A stretch of 11,890 bases of DNA from Aquirhabdus sp. GTDB lineage: Bacteria; Pseudomonadota; Gammaproteobacteria; Pseudomonadales; Moraxellaceae. The notes under the pieces are model-generated. The model had not been told where the DNA came from, made no database searches, and saw only the letters and a list, made by a program, of their open reading frames with translations. The translations under genes and the position numbers were made by a program. Every line of letters begins with the position of its first letter. Position 1 is the stretch's first letter. The stretch lies in assembly GCA_030151145.1 (NCBI GenBank), contig JASLEL010000166.1:1-11890 (forward strand), written 5' to 3'. This document shows, piece after piece, positions 6,656-11,890 of this stretch.

Positions 6656-6703
6656 AAACCGTATCTTGTGTTTTATGATGAGCACACACACTACAAGTTG
6701 TGA
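6656..6703 (+). promoter_or_regulatory. NrdR-box pair with -10 element of nrdA
   Basis: AAACCGTATCTTGTGT (6656-6671) and ACACTACAAGTTGTGA (6688-6703) each match the published NrdR consensus (acaCwAtATaTwGtgt) at 12 of 16 positions. They start 32 bases apart with a 16-base gap, the paired spacing typical of NrdR. TATGAT (6674-6679), 5 of 6 to the -10 consensus, sits in the gap, so NrdR bound to both boxes would block the polymerase. I see no good -35 at the right distance. NrdR is the ATP/dATP-sensing repressor of ribonucleotide reductase genes. Confidence 0.6.
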
Positions 6704-6933
6704 TTTGCACCACAAACGACCAGATGCCATATGACAGTGCATAGGCCGTTATTCAGATCAGGATGACACACACAACGTGCTTCTCCTGATCGCAGGAATG
6801 ATTCGTATCGCACATCCGGTCTCGCGCAGGACGCCATACGACATACACAATAAGGACGCACGACACTTGATTTGCGTGTAGTCCGAAAAATTGACAGTTT
6901 TGCATTTTTGAAAGATTTGGCCAGGAGCTTCAC

Positions 6934-9813
6934 ATGAACATCGCCAGCAATACGGCACTCGACTCGACCAATGCGACCGTCCCCGGTCAATTGCGCGTGA
7001 TCAAACGCGGCGGCACAGTTGCCCCGTTTGATGCCGAAAAGATCAGCGTCGCCATCACCAAAGCCTTTCTGGCGGTCGAAGGTAAAGAAGCCGTCGGATC
7101 GAGCCGCGTGTTTGAGCGTGTGCAGCAACTGACCGACATGGTGATGGGCACCTTCAAGCGTCGCCTGCCGTCCGGTGGCACCGTGCATATCGAAGAGATT
7201 CAGGATCAGGTGGAGCTTGCGCTCATGCGCACCGGCGAGCACAAAGTCGCCCGTGACTATGTGATCTACCGCGAGCAACGCGCCCGTATCCGCGATGCCA
7301 TGAAGCCCAATCCGCATCCGACCTTAAGCGTGATCGACGAACAAGGTCAGCGCAAGCCACTCGACCTCGCCTACCTCTCCCGTACCATGCAGACTGCTGC
7401 CGAAGGTCTGGCGGGTATCGATGTACAGGCCGTGGTCGATGAGACCGTCAAGAACCTCTATGACGGTGTGAGCGAGGACGATGTCGCCACCACCATGATT
7501 CTGGCGACGCGTACCCGTATCGAGTCCGAGCCAAACTACACCTATGTCACTGCGCGTCTGTTGCAAAACAACCTGCTCAAAGAAAGCCTGACCTTCCTCG
7601 GTCTGCCGGTCACCACGCCTGAGCAGGATGCCTTCAGCACCTACCTGACCCGTGCGGTTGAGCTGGAGCTGGTTGATCCGGAGCTTTTGACCTTTGATCT
7701 GGGCGTGCTGCAAGCCGCCATCAAGCCTGAGCGTAGCGGTCAATTCACCTACCTCGGCCTGCAGACCCTGTATGACCGCTATTTCCTGCATCATCAGGAA
7801 GTGCGTTTCGAGCTGCCACAGCTGTTCTTTATGCGCGTCGCCATGGGTCTGTCCCTGCAGGAAGCGCACCGCGAGACGCGTGCGATTGAGTTCTACGACC
7901 TGCTGTCCAGCTTTGACTATATGGCGTCCACCCCGACGCTGTTCAACGCCGGTACCCTGCGTTCGCAGCTGTCCTCCTGCTATCTGACCACCGTGCCCGA
8001 TGATCTGTTCGGCATCTATGGTGCGATTCAGGACAACGCCATGCTGTCGAAATGGGCTGGCGGCCTTGGCAACGACTGGACCCCGGTGCGTGCACTGAAT
8101 GCCTATATCAAAGGCACCAACGGCAAATCGCAAGGCGTCGTACCGTTCCTGAAAGTCGCCAACGACACCGCGGTCGCCGTCAACCAAGGTGGCAAGCGCA
8201 AAGGTGCTGTCTGTGCTTATCTGGAAACATGGCACTTGGATATCGAAGAGTTCCTCGAGCTGCGTAAGAACACCGGTGACGACCGTCGTCGTACCCACGA
8301 CATGAACACGGCCAACTGGGTGCCTGACTTATTTATGCAGCGCGTGATCGAAGACGGCGAATGGACCATGTTCTCCCCGTCCGACGTACCTGATCTGCAC
8401 GACCTGACTGGCCTTGCCTTCGCCAAGCGCTATGCCGAATACGAGCAAATGTGTCTCGACGGTACCATGCGTCTGTTTAAGAAGATCAAAGCGCAAGACC
8501 TGTGGCGCAAGATGCTGTCGATGCTGTTTGAAACCGGTCATCCATGGATCACCTTTAAAGACGTCTGCAACCTGCGCTCGCCGCAGCAGCATGTCGGTGT
8601 CGTGCACTCGTCCAACCTGTGTACCGAGATCACCCTCAACACCAGCGCCGAAGAAATCGCCGTGTGTAACTTGGGCTCGATCAACCTCGTGCAGCATATC
8701 GTGAACGGTAAACTCGACCACGAGAAGCTGGAACGCACCATCAAGACCGCCGTGCGCATGCTCGACAACGTGATCGTCATCAACTACTACGCTGTGCCGC
8801 AAGCCAAGACCTCCAACCTGCGCCATCGTCCGGTGGGCCTCGGTATCATGGGCTTCCAGGATGCGCTGTATGAGCTGGGTCTGGCCTATGGCTCCGACGC
8901 CGCTGTCGCCTTTGCCGACACCTCAATGGAAGCCGTCAGCTACTATGCGATCCGTACTTCAAGTGATCTGGCAGTGGAGCGCGGCGCCTATAGCACCTTT
9001 AAAGGCTCTCTGTGGGATCAGGGCATCCTGCCGATCGACTCGCTCGATATCGTCGCCAAGACACGTCCAGATCGCATGTTTGAAGTGGACCGCAGCCAGA
9101 CTCTCGACTGGACTGCCCTGCGCGCCAAAGTGCAGCAGGATGGCATGCGCAACAGCAACGTCATGGCCATCGCCCCGACCGCGACCATCTCCAACATCTG
9201 CGGCGTGGCGCAGTCCATCGAGCCGACCTATCAGAACCTGTATGTGAAGTCGAACCTGTCGGGCGAATTCACTGTGATCAACCCCTACCTCGTCCGCGCG
9301 CTGAAAGCACGTAACCTGTGGGATGTGGTCATGGTCAACGACCTCAAGCATTTCGAAGGCTCTGTACAGCAGATCGGCCGTATCCCGGATGACCTCAAGG
9401 CACTGTTTGCCACCGCCTTTGAAGTCGAGCCACGCTGGATCGTCGATGCCGCCAGCCGCCGTCAGAAGTGGATCGATCAGGCGCAGTCGCTCAACATCTA
9501 TATCGCAGGCGCATCGGGCAAAAAACTCGATACCACCTACAAGATGGCATGGCTGCGTGGCCTGAAGACCACCTACTATCTGCGTGCACTGGGTGCAACC
9601 TCGACCGAAAAATCGACCATCACCACCGGCACCCTGAACGCCGTCAGCGTCAAGGCCCCGACACTGGTAGCCCCGGTTGCAGCCCCGCAGGCTTTGAGCG
9701 GAAATGTCGCCCCTGCCGAGCCGAAAGCCGAGCTGGACGACGCCTTTAGTACAGCAGCACCGGTACCACTGGCCTGCTCGATTGACAATCCCGATTGCGA
9801 GGCGTGTCAATAA
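6934..9813 (+). CDS. nrdA: Class Ia ribonucleoside-diphosphate reductase, large subunit
   Basis: This cytoplasmic catalytic subunit reduces ribonucleoside diphosphates to deoxy forms using a radical supplied by NrdB. It has 959 residues, the length of the Pseudomonas form and about 200 more than E. coli NrdA. An ATP cone (about 22-115, from VIKRGGTVAPFDAEKI) is the overall-activity site, and a second, degenerate cone-like segment runs from about 130 to 220. The catalytic core shows Cys349 (SSCYL), Asn561/Cys563/Glu565 (SNLCTEI), Cys578 (CNLGSINL), and Tyr881/Tyr882 for radical transfer. The tail ends CEACQ, with Cys955/Cys958 as the pair that re-reduces the active site. AGGAG six bases before the ATG fixes the start. 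It is divergent from bfmR and followed by hairpins, a small gene and nrdB. Confidence 0.97.
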   Translation: MNIASNTALDSTNATVPGQLRVIKRGGTVAPFDAEKISVAITKAFLAVEGKEAVGSSRVFERVQQLTDMVMGTFKRRLPSGGTVHIEEIQDQVELALMRTGEHKVARDYVIYREQRARIRDAMKPNPHPTLSVIDEQGQRKPLDLAYLSRTMQTAAEGLAGIDVQAVVDETVKNLYDGVSEDDVATTMILATRTRIESEPNYTYVTARLLQNNLLKESLTFLGLPVTTPEQDAFSTYLTRAVELELVDPELLTFDLGVLQAAIKPERSGQFTYLGLQTLYDRYFLHHQEVRFELPQLFFMRVAMGLSLQEAHRETRAIEFYDLLSSFDYMASTPTLFNAGTLRSQLSSCYLTTVPDDLFGIYGAIQDNAMLSKWAGGLGNDWTPVRALNAYIKGTNGKSQGVVPFLKVANDTAVAVNQGGKRKGAVCAYLETWHLDIEEFLELRKNTGDDRRRTHDMNTANWVPDLFMQRVIEDGEWTMFSPSDVPDLHDLTGLAFAKRYAEYEQMCLDGTMRLFKKIKAQDLWRKMLSMLFETGHPWITFKDVCNLRSPQQHVGVVHSSNLCTEITLNTSAEEIAVCNLGSINLVQHIVNGKLDHEKLERTIKTAVRMLDNVIVINYYAVPQAKTSNLRHRPVGLGIMGFQDALYELGLAYGSDAAVAFADTSMEAVSYYAIRTSSDLAVERGAYSTFKGSLWDQGILPIDSLDIVAKTRPDRMFEVDRSQTLDWTALRAKVQQDGMRNSNVMAIAPTATISNICGVAQSIEPTYQNLYVKSNLSGEFTVINPYLVRALKARNLWDVVMVNDLKHFEGSVQQIGRIPDDLKALFATAFEVEPRWIVDAASRRQKWIDQAQSLNIYIAGASGKKLDTTYKMAWLRGLKTTYYLRALGATSTEKSTITTGTLNAVSVKAPTLVAPVAAPQALSGNVAPAEPKAELDDAFSTAAPVPLACSIDNPDCEACQ

Positions 9814-9850
9814 GTTAACAATTTTGTTGCGTTTTGCTCTTCACCCTCTT

Positions 9851-9882
9851 GCGAATCTCTGGTATTTATATGAGAGATTCGC
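9851..9882 (+). terminator. Hairpin downstream of nrdA (first of two)
   Basis: GCGAATCTCT (9851-9860) and AGAGATTCGC (9873-9882) form a perfect 10-base-pair stem with a 12-base loop, starting 38 bases after the nrdA stop. No T-run follows, so it may protect the mRNA 3' end or act as a weak or factor-dependent terminator rather than a classic intrinsic one. Confidence 0.45.
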
Positions 9883-9887
9883 GTAAT

Positions 9888-9934
9888 GTCTGACCAAAAT
9901 CGGCCGCTTAATTTTCAGCCGATTTCGGACAGAC
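9888..9934 (+). terminator. Hairpin downstream of nrdA (second of two)
   Basis: Arms 9888-9904 and 9918-9934 pair as GTCTG/CAGAC, CC/GG and AAATCGGC/GCCGATTT with two single mismatches, giving 15 pairs over 17 positions and a 13-base loop. It lies five bases after the previous hairpin. It has no U-tract, so attenuation or RNA processing between nrdA and the next gene is as likely as termination. Confidence 0.4.
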
Positions 9935-10118
9935 GGCGCAGTGCGACGACTTACTGTCATACAGCGTTCAGCTGCACGTGGTATAGTCGTTTTGCACAGT
10001 GTGTCACAGATTGTTAGGCGATCTGATGGACGAAGGCACAAGGTGATATCCCGTGCTATCCTCTGATCAGATGTCACCAGACAAGCACAGGCCCCTTATA
10101 CGGAGTGAGGTAGCTGCA

Positions 10119-10439
10119 ATGAACACGAAAACCGCCAAAAAAGAGTTTATTGATGCGATTCGCGACAAAAAGCAAGTCAAAGTGATTTATTACTCGCAAG
10201 AGCAAAAACGCTTTCTGGTCAAAGTCTGCGCACCGGTCGATTACGGCATGGAAGCAGGTCTGGACACCGCTGAAGAGCGTCTGCACTTTGTTGAATTGAA
10301 TGAACGTCAGGAAGGTCAGGGTCACACCTTGAGCCTGCGTGCCGACCAGGTTCGTGGTCTGGACGTACTCGACGACTTCTTCGATCCAACCGAGCTGACC
10401 GCAGACCGCAGCAGCGCATCCGGCCGCACCTACTCCTGA
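10119..10439 (+). CDS. Small WYL-like domain protein between nrdA and nrdB
   Basis: The product is a soluble protein of 106 residues with no signal peptide. From about residue 8 to 90 it has the layout of a minimal WYL/Sm-like barrel: a leading helix (FIDAIRDKKQ), the strand VKVIYYS, a basic turn ending in VKVCAP, then HFVELNE and the closing SLRADQVRGLDVLDDFF, which resembles the end of WYL domains (frldri...vldd.F). WYL domains bind nucleic acid or nucleotide ligands and usually sit behind a DNA-binding domain, which is absent here. GAGG eight bases before the ATG at 10119 supports this start over 10053. I recognise no specific family member, so the domain call is tentative. Its place between the two reductase genes suggests a link to dNTP supply or its control, which is inference. 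Confidence 0.7.
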   Translation: MNTKTAKKEFIDAIRDKKQVKVIYYSQEQKRFLVKVCAPVDYGMEAGLDTAEERLHFVELNERQEGQGHTLSLRADQVRGLDVLDDFFDPTELTADRSSASGRTYS

Positions 10440-10472
10440 TTTAGCCTCGCCCGGGGTCGTCTCATCGATCCC

Positions 10473-10517
10473 TTCAGGCGGAGCATTCAGGAATGCTTGT
10501 TCAGGATCGCATCCGCC
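10473..10517 (+). repeat. Structured element after the small gene, three TTCAGG copies
   Basis: GGCGGA (10477-10482) pairs with TCCGCC (10512-10517) and encloses the hairpin GCATTC/GAATGC (10483-10496). TTCAGG occurs three times (10473, 10486, 10500) at 13-14-base steps. Without a T-run it is a poor intrinsic terminator. GG exposed in the loop is reminiscent of CsrA/RsmA sites, but this is weak. Confidence 0.3.
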
Positions 10518-10565
10518 CCTGCCTCCAGACTTTCCGGCCATCAGCGCTGGTTTTAGCGGGTATTT

Positions 10566-10606
10566 AATTTGGCTTTCTGATTCCTTCGTGAATCAAAGGC
10601 TAAATT
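10566..10606 (+). other. Long inverted repeat upstream of nrdB
   Basis: The left arm 10566-10583 pairs with 10590-10606 over 17 base pairs, including two G/T wobbles and one bulged C (10577), around the 6-base loop CTTCGT. It is too long for chance alone but has no U-tract straight after it. It may be a factor-dependent terminator for the small gene or a leader structure. Confidence 0.45.
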
Positions 10607-10611
10607 CACTT

Positions 10612-10640
10612 TTGACATGCTTTTTATGACATCCGTCATA
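10612..10640 (+). promoter_or_regulatory. Candidate nrdB promoter with operator-like palindrome
   Basis: TTGACA (10612-10617) is a perfect -35 hexamer. Its expected -10 position falls in the perfect palindrome TATGAC-ATCC-GTCATA (10625-10640), which itself offers only a weak -10. A repressor bound to the palindrome would block this promoter. The arms resemble ATGAC...GTCAT at 2136-2160. The regulator is unknown. Confidence 0.35.
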
Positions 10641-10645
10641 TGCGT

Positions 10646-10669
10646 GCAGATTGCGTCAGTGCAATCTGC
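10646..10669 (+). other. Perfect hairpin upstream of nrdB
   Basis: GCAGATTGC (10646-10654) and GCAATCTGC (10661-10669) form a perfect 9-base-pair stem with the loop GTCAGT. Two G/T wobbles could extend it outward. No T-run follows, so it is more likely a leader structure or operator than a terminator. It would lie just inside a transcript from the candidate promoter. Confidence 0.5.
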
Positions 10670-10793
10670 GTTAGGACTTTATTGTCTAAACACGCCAAAC
10701 GCACGCCTAAAAAGCGCATAAGGCACAAAACGTCATTACCCGCAAAACCCGTAGTACCGTATACCAAGTCATAAGCATAACGAGGACCACCCC

Positions 10794-11792
10794 ATGTCAT
10801 CTATTCTCAGCTGGGACGACTTTAACGATGAAGAAGAAGCCGCGGTTGCAGTCGCCACTTTACCGAAACCCGCAACTGAGACGAAACCTGCGGGCGAACC
10901 TGTCGCGCCGCAGACACAGCCAGCACCGCGTGTGGCTGCTGTTTCATCCGATCCAGCCCCAGCTCTCCCTGCTGACGCCAGTGCCGTTGAACGTGCACAA
11001 CATTCCGTCGAACACCTAGACGTCGCCGCCGGTCTTGAAGAGCTGGAGATGGGAGCACACCGCATCGAAGTCGACGACAAACGCATGATCAACTGCCGCG
11101 CCGACCTCAACCAGCTCGTGCCCTTCAAATACGAATGGGCTTGGCAAAAGTACCTCGACGGCTGCGCCAACCACTGGATGCCGCAAGAAGTCAACATGAC
11201 GGCCGACATCTCCCTGTGGAAGTCTGAAAACGGCCTGACACCCGATGAACGCACCATCGTTATGCGCTCACTGGGTTTCTTCTCCACCGCCGACTCGCTG
11301 GTGGCAAACAATCTCGTGCTGGCGCTGTACCGTCACATCACCAATCCCGAGTGCCGCCAGTACATCCTGCGTCAAGCCTTCGAAGAAGCCATCCACACCC
11401 ACGCCTATCAGTACTGCATCCAGTCGCTGGGCATGGATGAAGGTGAAGTCTTCAACATGTACCGCGAGATCCCCAGCGTCGCCAAGAAAGCCTCGTGGGC
11501 GCTCAAATACACCCAGAATCTCAGCAACCCGGCCTTCCATACCGGGACCCCAGAGAACGATCAATTGCTGCTGCGCAACCTGATCGCCTTCTACTGCGTA
11601 CTCGAAGGCATGTTCTTCTACTGCGGCTTCACCCAGATCCTCTCCATGGGCCGTCGTCAGAAGATGACCGGTGTCGCCGAGCAGTTCCAGTACATCCTGC
11701 GCGACGAATCCATGCACCTGAACTTCGGCATCGACGTGATCAACCAGATCAAGATCGAAAACCCGCACCATGAAATCTGCCCTTGTAACTGA
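10794..11792 (+). CDS. nrdB: Class Ia ribonucleotide reductase small subunit, C-terminally truncated
   Basis: This subunit houses the diiron-tyrosyl radical that NrdA needs. GAGG eight bases before the ATG supports the start. Residues 1-10 (MSSILSWDDF) precede a Pro/Ala-rich linker to about 75, then the ferritin-like core. Metal ligands Asp138, Glu198, His201, Glu271, Glu305 and His308 and radical Tyr205 are all present. Similarity to Pseudomonas/Acinetobacter NrdB is close through IENPH (to about base 11769). After this the family continues LW and roughly 100 more residues, but here the frame reads HEICPCN and stops. The missing part includes the last core helices and the NrdA-binding tail, so this copy should not work. 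Insertion, rearrangement or a faulty assembly join are the options. Whether an intact copy exists elsewhere is unknown. Confidence 0.88.
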   Translation: MSSILSWDDFNDEEEAAVAVATLPKPATETKPAGEPVAPQTQPAPRVAAVSSDPAPALPADASAVERAQHSVEHLDVAAGLEELEMGAHRIEVDDKRMINCRADLNQLVPFKYEWAWQKYLDGCANHWMPQEVNMTADISLWKSENGLTPDERTIVMRSLGFFSTADSLVANNLVLALYRHITNPECRQYILRQAFEEAIHTHAYQYCIQSLGMDEGEVFNMYREIPSVAKKASWALKYTQNLSNPAFHTGTPENDQLLLRNLIAFYCVLEGMFFYCGFTQILSMGRRQKMTGVAEQFQYILRDESMHLNFGIDVINQIKIENPHHEICPCN

Positions 11793-11890
11793 TGGGTGAG
11801 CCAATCACGGGTCAGTTCGAGGCGTTGTCGTGTCGCACGTAAATATTCACGATAGGGTTCAGCATGTGTTGCGCCCAGTGCCTGTTTTAA
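11770..11890 (-). CDS. Partial open frame on the foreign side of the nrdB junction
   Basis: On the minus strand the frame beginning at the last base of the window is open across the whole non-nrdB segment. It encodes about 40 residues with a helical, Arg/Leu/Glu-rich pattern (THAEPYREYLRATRQRLELT, then RDWLTHQLQGQIS). It runs on into antisense nrdB and stops near 11653. The 40-residue part looks more like real protein than the plus-strand frames. I do not recognise it; a weak likeness to the C-terminal region of PLP-dependent aminotransferases is not enough to name it. If real, it is broken at the same point as nrdB, or ends just past it by read-through. Confidence 0.35.

Larger units (their letters stand above)
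6113..6933. promoter_or_regulatory. Divergent bfmR/nrdA control region (821 bases)
   Basis: I see no protein gene in this region; frames that cross it are short or antisense to nrdA. From left to right it holds candidate OmpR-family repeats nearer bfmR, DnaA-box-like sites, an NrdR-box pair with a -10 hexamer, and a leader of about 230 bases before nrdA. A small hairpin, TCCTG/CAGGA with loop ATCG (6784-6797), is the only clear fold I noticed in that leader. Two perfect TGTAACTGA-type repeats and DnaA sites suggest several regulators share this region. Confidence 0.6.
9814..10118. other. nrdA to small-gene intergenic region
   Basis: Apart from the two hairpins, this 305-base region holds TTTTGCACA (9990-9998), a relaxed DnaA nonamer identical to the one at 6553-6561 and embedded in a shared 11-mer (GTTTTGCACAG). 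I saw no gene and no strong sigma-70 promoter. An open frame leads into the small gene from 10053 but has no ribosome binding site there. Confidence 0.35.
10440..10793. other. Hairpin-rich leader upstream of nrdB
   Basis: This 354-base stretch has no gene. It carries five inverted repeats in series: the element at 10473-10517, then 10566-10606, 10625-10640, 10646-10669 and 10671-10689. I found no NrdR or DnaA box here, unlike nrdA. It matches no riboswitch class I recognise. Confidence 0.4.

Noticed and set aside
6891..6919. TTGACA just upstream of nrdA as its -35 element
   Set aside because: No usable -10 hexamer lies at 16-18 bases, and the start would fall on the ribosome binding site.
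7324..8298. Long minus-strand open frame opposite nrdA
   Set aside because: The other strand encodes catalytic NrdA residues here; the frame is a codon-bias shadow.
11768..11800. Group II intron or intein inserted in nrdB
   Set aside because: No GTGYG start is present at the break, and the first residues after the break (HEICPCN, then stop) do not begin like an intein; it cannot be excluded fully without sequence to the right.

Overview
The window looks like chromosomal DNA of a gammaproteobacterium of the Moraxellaceae/Pseudomonas type. The best evidence is a response regulator almost identical to Acinetobacter BfmR, a partner RstB/BfmS-type histidine kinase, and a class Ia ribonucleotide reductase of the long ATP-cone form found in Pseudomonas and Acinetobacter. 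The fairly GC-rich sequence (my impression, not counted) suggests a Moraxellaceae genus other than Acinetobacter. I saw no tRNA, rRNA, CRISPR array, recognisable insertion sequence or phage gene.

Layout from left to right. A lone glutamine-amidotransferase-like gene on the minus strand (210-992) is followed by a divergent outer-membrane beta-barrel gene (1210-1977), a short unrecognised gene (2219-2419) and a SnoaL-like gene (2521-2886). A probable shared terminator separates these from a minus-strand set: a GNAT acetyltransferase (2934-3359) 13 bases behind the kinase gene bfmS (3373-5082), and bfmR upstream (5396-6112). Between bfmR and bfmS lie an intrinsic terminator reading in the bfmR direction and a candidate separate promoter for bfmS.

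An 821-base control region (6113-6933) divides bfmR from the divergent nrdA. It carries TTACA-type repeats that could bind an OmpR-family regulator, three DnaA-box-like nonamers (one perfect), and a pair of NrdR-box-like palindromes 32 bases apart with a good -10 hexamer between them. This fits cell-cycle (DnaA) and nucleotide-level (NrdR) control of dNTP synthesis, as known for nrdAB in enterobacteria. nrdA (6934-9813) is complete. It is separated from nrdB by strong hairpins, a small WYL-like gene (10119-10439) and a 354-base leader rich in inverted repeats.

nrdB starts normally at 10794 and keeps all metal ligands and the radical tyrosine. Its similarity to the family stops abruptly near 11769, and an unrelated sequence runs to the window end with an open reading frame on the opposite strand. 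About 100 C-terminal residues, including the tail that binds NrdA, are missing. This is an insertion, a rearrangement or an assembly join, and it is the most abnormal point in the window. The other notable signals are regulatory: three perfect DnaA boxes, all intergenic, and the dense control region of the nrd genes. I did not find a clearly new multi-gene system.
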